Shown here in pieces: positions 49,279 through 60,500 of a stretch of DNA of 64,000 nt. Source of the stretch: Amyelois transitella (taxonomy: Eukaryota; Arthropoda; Insecta; Lepidoptera; Pyralidae); assembly GCF_032362555.1 (NCBI RefSeq), contig NC_083520.1, forward strand, positions 4,030,001-4,094,000, read 5' to 3'. The position numbers and the translations under genes are program-made. The notes below the pieces were generated by a model. That model searched no databases and was not told where the DNA came from. It saw only the letters and a program-made list of their open reading frames with translations. The stretch's first letter is position 1. Every line of letters begins with the position of its first letter.

Positions 49279-49323
49279 TTGTATATAATATCTGTTTTGT
49301 TGTAATGCAAAACAGTTCTATTG

Positions 49324-50579
49324 TGACACCGAACTCGTTAAGAAGTGATTTAAAAAATTCTTGCAATTGTTAGGTAATTTCAAGCGAAGCCGTAAGCATT
49401 AGTTGATATTTTTTGTGTTTGTTTAATGTGCTAAGAGATTATAAATAGAGATGAGATGAGACCGATTCTGGCAAATTTTCAACGACTAACCAACAGTGCA
49501 GCGTGCGTGCGAGCTGTTGGCTCTGTCAACCCCTCAAGGGATATATAGACGTGATAACATTCATATAAGCTAAAGTGAAATGAAAAGTTAAGTGAGGACT
49601 TACGAGTCATAACTTTGACACATTGGCTACGGCCATAATACATTCTATTTCTTTTACAGATTTCTATTTATTTTTACAAAGGTATTTGTTATTTTTATTC
49701 TGAATCCATCACTGTCATTTCTTGCTGAAATATCAATGTCAAGAGCAGTTAAAATCGTCAAAACTACAAACATCTCGTTTACAATGTTGCCAACTTAGTA
49801 AAAGGTATTATTACAAAAATTGAAGGACATTAGTGAAAGAGAGTTTATTTAGAGTATTATTTAGTTCGGTGGCGAAATTTTTTGAAGAATTCCGGAAATT
49901 TTTAGAGAATAAAAAAAATGTTTTAAAAAAGACAATTTAATATTCCTACAGTGTTAATACAAGTGATTTTTAAATTAAAATGTAAATAACTTAAATTAAT
50001 ATACCTAGTATCTATTAAGTATAAAATAAACCATAAATTTTTAATTACTATGCAAAAAAAAAGGAGCTTTCAGTACCCGATACTGAACCAATTCATGAGA
50101 TCAAAAGTAAAAAAAAAAAACAATATTTCAAAACTATCTCGAAAAGTAAGATAATTGTGTGATACGTGCCAATAGTATAATACTCCAATTTACACATTCA
50201 TTGATAAAATTCTGGCAAATTCGCGTTGATGTTCAGGTCAAGCGCAATGCCCACTCCCAAGCAAGACCCCCGATTTTTCCCCTAGCTTCCCTTTTTGCGA
50301 AAGTTCTAGACGAAGACGCGCGCAACAGCTAGTGTGTTTTTACAATATCTTTTGAATAGAAAACGTCACAATATTAGGGAATAAATGGGGAAAATTATGA
50401 CATGGGTTGGTAGCATTGCTTGTTTACAACTTACAACAAATTGATAAAAATTTAATTGCGTAAAAACACAAAACAAATCGACACTCTTATCATTAGTCCT
50501 TTCACATGCACCGTTTTTAAATAAAACCTGTAAAGCTTGATAAAAACTAGATTCTTTCATAATATAGAATAGGGAAAAA
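49324..50579 (+). promoter_or_regulatory. NFU1 upstream region
   Basis: From the DIRS right end to the NFU1 ATG. It holds a repeat A fragment at 49512-49570 (GCTGTTGGCTCTGTCAAC, TATATAGACGTGATAAC) and otherwise AT-rich single-copy sequence with a GC-richer spot at about 50230-50330. The NFU1 promoter is presumed to lie in the last few hundred bases, but no core element was identified. Confidence 0.35.
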
Positions 50580-52540
50580 ATGTTACGAAATTCCGTGAGA
50601 TTCTTGAGAACACGCAGTCAATGCGGTCGAAAAAGTGCAACGTCTTTTTACAGGTTTGTTATAAACCTCTACTGTGATTAATATTTCTGGTAGTTGTGCT
50701 AAATCTAATCTTTTGTTTTTTTTATTAAAACAGATATGCGGAAAGCAGGCATTTCAGTGGATTTCAACCTATAATTTCTAGTACAAATGTGGGCATTGGA
50801 TCACCTCTTGTCAACAATTGTTTTTGCCGCAATATGTTCATACAAACTCAAGACACACCTAATCCTAATAGCTTGAAGTTCCTGCCTGGTACTAAAGTCC
50901 TGGAACAAGGGCAAACCATGGATTTCCCTAACATAGGAGCAGCACAATGTAGTCCTCTAGGTATGAAACTTTAATCATTAATCTTGAAGTATATTAGCAT
51001 TTGATGAAAAAGATAGAATAGAAGGCTTTGCTCCCGTGAGAATTTTGAGATTAAAAGTCTTTACTTATTATGTAATTTAAATTATATTTTATCAGTGTAC
51101 AAAATTGCAGCAAAATCCTTTGTTGTACATGTCACATGGTTTTTGGAAACATTTATCATCACAGTTCACACTTCTACGAACCTTTTCTAAATAAATGTTG
51201 CTTGTTCTATGTGTATTTTTCTTTGTATTTCAGCAAAAATGCTATTCCGCATTGAAGGGGTAAAGGCTATATTCTTTGGTCCGGAGTTTGTGACTGTCAC
51301 AAAACAGGATGATGATGTGGAGTGGAAGATATTGAAACCTGAAATTTTCGCAACAATCATGGATTTCTTTGCAAGCGGTCTGCCGGTTGTGACTGACGCG
51401 AAACCTTCAGGAGAAACACGTAATAATAATGATTTGATCCATAATATTACTTTTGTCTCACTGGTAAGAGTCCGTCAGTCCTTAGAAGAACACAAGGTAT
51501 ACTTTAACATCTTTGTCCATGATCAAGCAGAAGGATAATCAGTGAATTGTGTAGCTTCTTCAGTCTTAACTAAGATACCTTAGACTTTTATTTTTCAATT
51601 CTTGTTTATTTTTATTTGATTCTCTTGCCTTGACCTTTTGTGCAATATTCTCTTTTTCCACCTGGCTTTAGTCTCGGTTGCATCCTCACCACTCTATACC
51701 TCTGAAAATAGTCATTGGTACATGGATAAGGTGGGATTTGAACATGAGTCTTTTATGCGCATCACATATTTTAACTGGACACCGAAATTTTACTGTAGTT
51801 TAAGCAATATTCTGATATTACTGGATTATATCAGTTGATTGAACTGTTATGCATTTCTGCTAACCTAACATTTCAGAAATCAATGAGGATGATGACGAGA
51901 TAGTGCAGATGATAAAAGAATTACTTGACACTCGCATCAGACCAACAGTCCAAGAGGATGGTGGTGATGTTTTGTTTGTAGACTTTAAAGACGGGATATT
52001 AAGGCTCAAAATGCAAGGATCCTGTTCTTCCTGCCCAAGCTCAATTGTGACTTTGAAGAATGGTGTAAGTTGTTTTTCTTTTTTTAAATGGTAGGTATTT
52101 GAGAAGAAGAGTAATGAGTATTAAAATTATTAACTTACTCTGCAGGAAAGTTTGAGACTTGGTTGAAGTGTAAGGGTTACATTTATGATAATAGACAAAC
52201 ATCTAAGACACAAGCCAATCAGAGTTTGTTTTCCATCATGACCTGACCGGGGATCGAACCCAGGACCTTTTGGTTTAGAGACGAGAATTTGATAACTTCG
52301 CCAAACAGGCCGTCAAACAAAAAAGAATTTTTTTTTTATTTCATTAAAATATTATTTTTATGAACAAAATTGATGAAATTAAAATTGTTTTGTTTTTACT
52401 TTCAGGTCCAGAATATGATGCAATTCTACATACCGGAAGTACTGGCTGTTGAACAAATCGACGACGAAGGCGAGAAGTTAAGCGAAAAAATATTTAGAGA
52501 ATTTGAACAATTAAAAAACAAAGAAAAGAAAACTGAATAA
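50580..52540 (+). CDS. NFU1: NFU1-type iron-sulfur cluster scaffold, mitochondrial, 5 exons
   Basis: Late-acting [4Fe-4S] scaffold/carrier of mitochondria, needed for lipoyl synthase and respiratory complexes (family knowledge). Exons: 50580-50653, 50734-50960, 51234-51419, 51877-52064, 52406-52540. They total 810 nt, giving 269 aa, with consistent phases and GT/AG introns. The first 27 residues are Arg/Ser-rich with no acidic residue, fitting a mitochondrial presequence. The Nfu N-terminal domain starts near residue 59 ([19 protein letters not shown]). The NifU-like domain spans about 170-250, with [13 protein letters not shown] and the cluster-binding Cys212-Ser-Ser-Cys215. A charged tail (KNKEKKTE) ends the protein. 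Intron 3 and intron 4 each hold a SINE fragment. The gene diverges from AGO3; the DIRS element fills most of the gap. No broken or missing key residue is seen. Confidence 0.95.
51655..51795 (+). mobile_element. SINE D-related fragment in NFU1 intron 3
   Basis: CTTTAGTCTCGGTTGCATCC and TCCTCACCACTCTA match the copy at 37560-37590, followed by GGTGGGATTTGAACATGAG, a decayed B-box-like stretch. Confidence 0.5.
52185..52322 (-). mobile_element. tRNA-headed SINE (family C) in NFU1 intron 4
   Basis: AAACATCTAAGACACAAGCC, CATGACCTGACCGGGGATCG and AACAGGCCGTC align with the better preserved copy at 63240-63362. The tail side is missing. Confidence 0.65.
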
Positions 52541-54559
52541 AAATGTTAACTGTAAGTAGGTAGATATAGAATTGTATATATTGCATAGTATAATGTTATA
52601 CGAAGTTCACAATTACATATTATGGGTTAAAGTAAATTATGCACGAATGTTTGAATTCTTTTGTTAACATAAAAAAATAGATTTGTTTTAAAGAATGATC
52701 AAAATAATTCAGAACTTCAAAGAATATTTTAACAGAAACATTGAATTATAGATCTTTATTTTAATTTGGCTGTATCTGCTTCTTTATTTATAAAGATAGT
52801 TATAAATAAATTGTTTTGTTAATCAAGTTGACATTTATTCTTTATTTCAATTTAAAAAAGCAACATTAGTCATTACATTGACTTACGTTTTGGCAACAAC
52901 GGCGCCGGCGTCGAGTATCACAATACTCAGTAGTTCTTGTAATCTATTCTTGTATACATACATACATAAAATCACGCCTCTTTCCCGGAGGGGTAGGTAT
53001 TCTTTTATACCTATATAAACAAGGTCTTTATTTTATAAATAAATTTTATAATCTATTGATTTTTCTTGATGATGATTTTCATGTTTTTTTTTATTTGATT
53101 CTGAAATTTAAAAAAAGTTGTTAATTGGTAGAAAACTGGCCATTTTTTAAGGTTTTCAGAGGGACTGAGGTAACTGTAGGCCATTTACTTAGATACTGAT
53201 AGATGTGTCTTTTTGTTGAAAAATAAAATTTTAAAATAAGTATTTTTCAATAAAAATACATAGCAATACTGTTTATCTTTATTTACCCAAAGAAATGGAC
53301 TTGTTAAAGAGAGTTTTGGTCTGCCTTTTTTGGAATTTTTATAAATATGAAATGGTTGACACAATATTATTTTTTAAAGTTTCCAAAAGAATGGGAGAAA
53401 TAAATAAATTTAAACCAAATAGAAATTATATTATCATCATATTCTTATTAATACTTACAAAATATAAATATAATGAGTAAAAGGAAACCGCTATAGCTAT
53501 TTAATAAAAATGTGTTGCTTAAATATAAGGGTCCCTTACATTTTATTTTACAAAATTCTATTTTTACAAAACTTACCAAAAATTTAAAGTAAATATATTA
53601 AGTAAGAGTAGATTAGAAAAATTAGGTAAGAATTTCGTCAAAGTATTTAAAAATTGGATAAGAAATTTTCAAGATCATTGGCTATTTTAAAGCAATTTTG
53701 GTTTTATATTAGTAATTGTCATCAAAAATAAATTAATGTTCATGTCGATGAAGGATAAGTTATCGTAAAACTATTTTTATGCATACAATACTGTACAGTG
53801 GCAGTGTAAAAGGGGATCTTAAAATTATGAAATAAACTTACACTTTGATACATATGATCTAAGACAATTATTATGTAGGCTTAAATAAAATTACAGCAAA
53901 TTAATTACAAAAGAGCATAGAAATCTGAATTTTAGAAGGTAATTATATGTTTTGTACTTTTATATCGAGTCAAAAATCTGTGATCTGCCTCATCTTTTGC
54001 AAATTTCGTCGTCGAAATTTTTTGTTTTCGGAGAAAAAATAAATTGAGAGACTTGCACTCAATTGTCTATTATAGAGATTTAAAGCAATCTCAAATAAAG
54101 TGTCATTTAAACAATTTTTTTTATATGAAATTGCCGCCTGAAATTACAAATCAGAGAAGGTATTGACATTACAAGTAAAGGATACAAGTCGATGACATGT
54201 TATCAAATAGAGTTCATTGGCCCTTTATTACTATTTACTGTACTATTTATATCACCACATGCGGTCGATTGCAATATAAGGTTCATTCCATTATAAGTAC
54301 ATAGTTTTATGGCCACTTAAGAACCTGACGTAGAATGGTAACAGATTTTTAACACACAGTAAATCGGTATGCGAATTGATATAATTAAGTTGCAAACACA
54401 CCAAGTCGACGAAGGCTAGCGAATATTGGAACAAATAATCAAACCAGACCGACTAGCGATGGTTATTAAAACCTATTCGTTGGCCTCCTTTTGCCAAGTG
54501 TGTACACAGCTTAATAATTTGTTTTGCTTTAAGACAAATAAAAACGTTATAAGACGCAT
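52541..54559. other. Gene-free stretch between NFU1 and the spaetzle gene
   Basis: AT-rich. A short LINE-tail scrap is at 52965-52997 (ATCACGCCTCTTTCCCGGAG). A candidate poly(A) signal for the minus-strand spaetzle gene is the complement of TTTATT at 54224-54229. Nothing else could be supported; the open frame at 53295-53480 has no domain. Confidence 0.5.
52805..52810 (+). terminator. Candidate NFU1 poly(A) signal
   Basis: AATAAA followed by a T/G-rich stretch, about 265 bp after the NFU1 stop. A second AATAAA at 52536-52541 overlaps the stop codon itself and would leave almost no 3'UTR, so the downstream site is preferred. This is an inference from hexamer and context only. Confidence 0.4.
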
Positions 54560-57554
54560 TTAAGGTTTACACCGGCACACGCAGCAGGAAGGGAACAGGA
54601 ACCAATCCATGAATATGCCCATGCAGTCGTTGCTGGGGTCATACGCCAGCAGTCTATGCCACTTGTACTTCTGCTCGCAGCCGCAGTCGCCAGAACACCG
54701 GCCCGTCGCAGTTTTACTGGAATTAAAAAAGTTTTTTATTTTATCATGGAACCTTTTTGAAATTGAATTCGGAGAAAGTCGTGAAGAATGTGGTTTTTGA
54801 CTAGGTCTAGGACTATGTTGCGGCAAATAAATGTACTTCAATGCGCGGTCTTATCTTATTACATATCTCTCATCGGCTCTACGAAAAATTACAGTTAGGC
54901 ATTTGAAGTGAATACTTACATAGTAAATACGTTACAGAGAAGCCTATAAAATTAAAATCGATTTTTCTCTTCAGAGGCAGTAAGGTAGTAACTAATACAA
55001 ATAAATATAAGTATTAAGACTTACGTGCATATCTCCTGATGGATTGCTTGCTCGAAATGCATAGTATTTACGATGGCCCGGAGTTTTGTCGCGGAGTTCA
55101 TCGCCCAGTACGGCGTGGTTATCGTAGTTTTGCTTTCACACGCATCTACCCTGAAAAATAAGGTTTATAATACAACAAAAGGCAAGTAAAACTTGTTTTT
55201 AAATGTATTCTTTAAAATCACGTTCAGGTGGGGATTTAGCACGGAAAAGGCTTGCCTTTGTGACGTCACCACTACTGGTGTGCCCTGTACCTATGTCCTA
55301 CCACCTGCCCACTAAAATATTTGATAATACCATATCGTTGGTGTCATACTGATCTTCGCAAAAAATAAGTTTGCCTAACGTGACCGATGAAGGAGCCCCC
55401 ATGGTGAAGGTCTGGAGATGATCCTGTATCACTCATTCTAGCTAACTTTGAGACGTCAATATAAAAAGCCTTACTGATTAGGGTTACTCCCCGAGTGGGC
55501 GTCAAGCGGGGTAGGCATGTCAGTTCGGGGACAGTACGAATCCTGACGCGGGGACAGTACTTATACTTGTAATGAAGGTCTGGACGAGGTCCCGTTTCAT
55601 AGAAATCGTTAAATTCTACCTCTAGCAGACTGAGACTCACAGATATGGAAGCCTCATCAAAATCTGTGGTAAGATGTCAATATGCTCGTGTAAAGACTTA
55701 CCGATCAGTGCTGTTCCCTGCGCGGGCGTCGGGCGGCATCGGCGCGTTTGTTTGCCTGATCTGGCGGAAGTAGGAGTCCCCATGGTGTAGGTCTGGAGTA
55801 CCCGGGGCTCGCCGCACCCTACTTCCGCCCGGCGTCGTGAACGAACCGTACATGCGTTTTATTAACGCCTTATTTTCGTCTATAAACGATTCTATTTTGT
55901 CTCTGAAATCAATTAAGGTCACATTAGAAATTAAATAAGCGAAATAACGTTTCAATTAGTATCACGTAAAACTGGCGTTAGGCACTGATATACGACAGAC
56001 AAAATTCACCGCCGAAACCAAAATTATATTTTAATTATATAGCTATAGGAGGCTAAAACTTGGCATGTGTTCCTTGAGAAGTGTAGGTGAGCAAAGAAGG
56101 TGCGTTGCGTTGTGGAGAAACAAAATTTGAGTTTATGCCTGTACTTATTACCGAAAGGCCCGAAAGGTTGGTCCATGGGTTTGTTGGTGGTTTTTAAATA
56201 ATGGAACGGCACTTACAAAGGATAAGCACTGCCAGCCGTTGGACAGTACAGCTGGTAATTTCTCTTGACGCAAGGAATGCCTCTGACAATCTGGCCCTGC
56301 AGCTCGTAACCCAGCGCCACGGAAAGAGCAGTCCACAAGATCTGTAAAATTACAATTGTCATTTCAATATTCCCATCAAATTAATCTCCTCGCTTTAATT
56401 GTTGTGGTTTTGGGTCCGATATTAAGACCGACCGGCCGACAAAGGTTCTTTCTACTCGTCAAAAGAGGTTCCTTTGATTTGATTAAAAAAAACTGTCTCA
56501 TGGGGGTCAGATGCGTGTCACTCCGTGCAATGGACAAGCATCGGAAGGGAGGGAAAGTTTGGTACATTTTCTCACTTTCCTGGTTAGAAGACATGGGCAG
56601 CCTCGGGTTCACAACTAGGAAGACACAAAACAAACGTAAAAAAACACTGTTATATAAGTATTTAGTTTTTCTTAAAATCTTAATTTTCTTTATAATATTC
56701 GTAACAAGTATCACGAGTGTTGTCGCATCTGCGCTAAAATCTCGTTTACTTCTACAAAACAAATTAAAAACCGAAGATGTTGTCCTTACATAAAAATATC
56801 TCATTGCAAAATCAATGATTGTTTTAACAACTTGTAATCACGGTTAATTCTTGCTAGTGTTTTAATATAATGTTATCTTATTCGAAGGCTATAACAACAA
56901 CTATAAGTAATATTTGATGTGGAAGTTGGGTATTATTCGTTTTTTCAACGTACCTAAGTTATAAAAAAACCCACTGGTAGCGTGTAGACGTTTCATCACT
57001 TACTCCTGTTAGATGATTTATCTGGCCTGGGTGGAAGTCATATCATACTGGGGTAAATTATAAAGTTTAAAGCCATTGTCATGTTAAAAAAGATTTTTTC
57101 ATTCATCTCGACATTGCTATATAGGTACATATAGGTATTAAATACCTACGTTGTGAATAAATTTTTTCAAGTAGAAACAAATAAGTTGGTGTTGCCTAAA
57201 CTTACTAAAAAAACATCTAATTACCTATGATTTTCCTTATGTAAACTATCTTAAACTAATTAAATAGCTACACAGGTTACACTGTATACCTATAACATGA
57301 ACCAGAAATCATCAATATCTTGTATAGCCAGATTGTTTTATCAAACAACGCAGTGAGATTGTGGATCCATACAAAAATGTAACAAATAGAACTCACATAG
57401 TATTTTGACCAGAACAAATCCATATCCGTATTTGAGCGTTTAATTAACACGTCCAACTACTATACACAACGATAATTAACTGAATGCAAAACAAATGCTA
57501 CCAAAAAAGATGTTACGCTCGGCGATTTTGTTACTACTACATACTTACGTACAT
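54560..57554 (-). CDS. spz4: Spaetzle-family cystine-knot ligand, closest to Spaetzle 4
   Basis: Secreted pro-ligand of the Spaetzle/neurotrophin-like family, which signals through Toll-type receptors (family knowledge). Exons: 57554-57549 (start, inferred), 56341-56217, 55902-55702, 55150-55025, 54716-54560. Total 615 nt, 204 aa, with phases agreeing at all joins. The start exon encodes only Met-Tyr before a GTAAGT donor; joined to the next exon it gives a hydrophobic leader ([15 protein letters not shown]), which is why I chose it. The prodomain contains [14 protein letters not shown] and a [19 protein letters not shown] segment. A furin-like RVRR site is at residues 72-75. The C-terminal knot has cysteines at 115, 152, 160, 164, 166, 184, 197, 198, 200 and 202, with the [10 protein letters not shown] and [17 protein letters not shown] blocks. 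Assignment to spz4 rather than another family member rests on memory of these blocks. The 5' exon is the least certain part. Confidence 0.88.
55344..55640 (-). repeat. Two decayed copies of spz4 exon 3 sequence inside intron 3
   Basis: The minus strand has an open frame that repeats part of the adjacent spz4 exon. The real exon reads [17 protein letters not shown]; here there is [17 protein letters not shown] (about 55360-55430) and a more diverged [18 protein letters not shown] (about 55500-55600). At DNA level both keep the core around GGTCTGGA and, in the first, the flanking CCCCATGGTG. No acceptor with a phase compatible with exon 2 or exon 3 was found, so these look like tandem duplication remnants rather than alternative exons. 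Confidence 0.6.
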
Positions 57555-60500
57555 CGCGATCCTGAGACGTATCTCGTTATTTCCGCGTCATCATCTAAAC
57601 TTTAATTGTATCAAAATTTACAATTTGTAATTTATTTTTAAATATTATAAGGTCTGTCCCTGTCTCTTTATAATAAGGAGCCAAATTTAAAAAAGCTTCT
57701 GATAGCAATTTAGAGTTTCATATGAATTTAACCAAAAATCTTTTAAAATTATCATCATTTGATTAGCTTAATTCGTATTAGATAGACAAAAATATTTATG
57801 GTTTAGAAAATTTAGTTGGTTTGTAAAAGGGTTTTCAGTCCTGGTTGTCTCCCTTACCTAAAAAGCCTGTATATACAGACAATTAAAGGAGTTAACTCTA
57901 AAAGAAGTTGAAAAACTTGTTACCTAAGGAAAGTTAGATAAACGCAATGATGTGTCAAGCATAGAAACATTTTGTATGCCGTACGGCGCAGCAAAAAGCA
58001 CTATTATTTTCTCTTCAGCTCATGAATATCATTTTAGAATTCTACAAACATCGGCATTAAATCTGTTTGCTGTTATATGCATTTCTTTGTAATATCGTTT
58101 ACATTTTATTCTCCGTATAAAAGTGAAGCGCTTAGAATTGCAACGTGAATAATCCACGTTCATTAGGATTCCAAATAGACATCACTACAAAACTAGTATT
58201 CGCTCAGAATACAGAGATTTCCTATCAATAAATTTGCATTCAAAGTTGCTCTTTGTCATATTATCATGACTATTCACACGTTTAGGTCATATTACGACCA
58301 GCTCGTAACCACGACCTTAGTTTTTGGTCCGACTTTGACCACGACGATCCAGCATTTGGAGACTCCAATCTGCTGCATGACCTTACTAACAAACTTAGGA
58401 ACTTTACCAAGCTTGGTTCATAACACGTACCTACCTAAGTATACGGACACATACCTACAGTTGTCTGAGCAGAACACCAAAATTCAAAGGCGAAAGACTC
58501 GTGAGCAAAGGTAATGCCATCACCCCTCTCCCTCCCAAAGTAATTCAATCTAAAAGATCACGTTAATTTAAAAAAGTTATTTATAGATATTCATATTTGG
58601 GTACCTTAGAATATAGGTTCGATTTAAAGCCAGATTCTTCAATTATCGTAGTTCTCTTTGTCATAAATATCATATACAAATAATATCTATAGACGATGTT
58701 ATTAAGATGATTTATGAGACCAATTGCTCAATTTATAAAATGTAAACTGGATCGTGTCATTGGTTTAGCAAGAGGTTGTTTAGCAATTCAAAACTTTGTC
58801 TTATGTTAGAATACAAGTGTGTCAATAACCTTGCAAGGTATGAAATAAATTTGCATATATTTTGTCTAGAAAAAGTTCGGCGGCGTCTTCTGGCGCCTAA
58901 ATGTCGTTTGAAATGATTTATTGAAGGCTCCAGCAACCATAACTAGTAAGTTCGTGATCCGTTAGATATATTTACAATTTTATACATAAAATCACTTTCC
59001 TGGAGGGGTAGGCATAGGCTACTTAGTACATCTTTCTACTTGTCACGATCCTTGGGCCCAGTAATGAAGTATATTCGTTTCATCCACATTCATAACTCAT
59101 GCAAGATTGTCGGGTTAGGGTATTGTTGACCTGACCTTTGCAATTGTAAAAATCACGTTAAATCATCTCCCCAATGTAATCGATATTTTTTTATGTTAGT
59201 TTATTTAGTTTTATGTACCGCGCAATGGCTATTCTAAGGCCAAGTTAATCATTAAAATTATAAAAAAAATTACTAATTAATTGAATTCTTTGCTAAGCAA
59301 TTAAATGTTATCTTAAGATACGCTTGGCGATGAGCTACCACGTTTATTTTTAAAGATAATTGAATATTATTTTTGCGTGTATAGATACAACTATTAGAGA
59401 CCTTACACGTGTATTTCAGATATGAGCAAAATACAAACTGTTCAAGTATAGAACGTTATAAATATTAATAAGAAACCTACAGCATCGCACAAAACCAATC
59501 AACTTTTACAATGTGAATTTAAATCAAAATATTTGGTTATTGAAACTAACAATAATGCCGAAATCTAAGGAAGCTTTTATCAACATTCCCACGGAAGCGA
59601 AACAGCTAGCAAAAGCTAGTACACATAGACGACATTGATGTATTCACTCTCAGAAGCTTTATGATCAAACACATTAACATATGAAGCTATTAATATAGCA
59701 ATATGCATAAGAATATGGTTTGGTTTTATTTTTATTGCAGTCTTATTTGGTGATTGATCATTTAAAATGTCGATTACATATAGGTAAGCGGCCAATTAAC
59801 AAATAAACTAAATCTCAACTAATCAAGGTAAAAATTCAATTTATTCAATGTTTGAGTTTCCAAAAAAGTATACGCAGGTCACACACACTTATTAATGTAT
59901 TGCTGCAGGAAACAATAAATAGGACGGGTAACACCCTTAACACGTGTAAATTCCTTAACCACTCTGATTTGGGTTACAGGTGTAACCTGGAGAAGTACAA
60001 ACCCCTTCAGAGAGGATGCAACTGGGACTCACACAATCCTCACAATTTTAGTTGCAAAAATGAGTTTAGTACACGTACATTTTCCTCATAAGTAATCCAT
60101 AGATAGCATGTTATGGGAACATCTTGCGCGTGTTATTGATGTGCTTAAAAGTTCAAAAGACGCAACTATGGGTCTGCTGCACCTAAATATTTTGGCTTCC
60201 AAAAATTTAAATTAACCCAAGTGCGATTTGCTTGTCAAATTACTTAGTTTTAGCCGCTTTATGACTTAATTAGTTATTTTATATTCAACCCACGGTGTTG
60301 CGAATCTTCGCAGTAACTTCCACAGTAAATTTAGCTTTATTATCATATTTTAGAATTCAGAATAGAATAATAAAAATGTTATAAAATTTTACATTTTCGT
60401 GTGACTCATGAGGCGGCAATAAGTTCGTTTACTTCTAGTTTAGAAAACCTGACTAATATTATAACGATCTAAAAAACATTTATCAGCTGATCATTTCGTA

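Larger units (their letters stand above)
44205..49323 (+). mobile_element. DIRS-type (tyrosine-recombinase) retrotransposon, full length but coding-degenerate
   Basis: A 142-bp inverted terminal repeat at 44218-44359 matches the reverse complement of 49137-49278 without a difference that I can find. Just inside the right repeat, 49015-49109 is an internal complementary region: its first part (49015-49052) complements the left end, and its second part (49050-49109) complements the right end (49264-49323). That arrangement is diagnostic of DIRS elements, which replicate through a circle. The trinucleotide ATT sits at the left end (44205-44207), at the right end (49321-49323) and at the joint within the internal region (reading the complement). 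Inside, in order, are relics of a gag-like ORF, reverse transcriptase/RNase H, and a probable tyrosine recombinase, all with stops and frameshifts. A short unrelated repeat is nested near 46777-46846. Confidence 0.85.

Noticed and set aside
55344..55640. Alternative spaetzle exon
   Set aside because: Resemblance to exon 3 is real, but I found no acceptor and donor pair giving a phase compatible with exon 2 or exon 4, so it is listed as a repeat remnant.
56356..56804. Two overlapping open frames of about 145 codons, one on each strand
   Set aside because: They lie in the first intron of the spaetzle gene, have no domain, and the plus frame is low-complexity Leu/Ile/Lys. They most likely reflect chance lack of stops.
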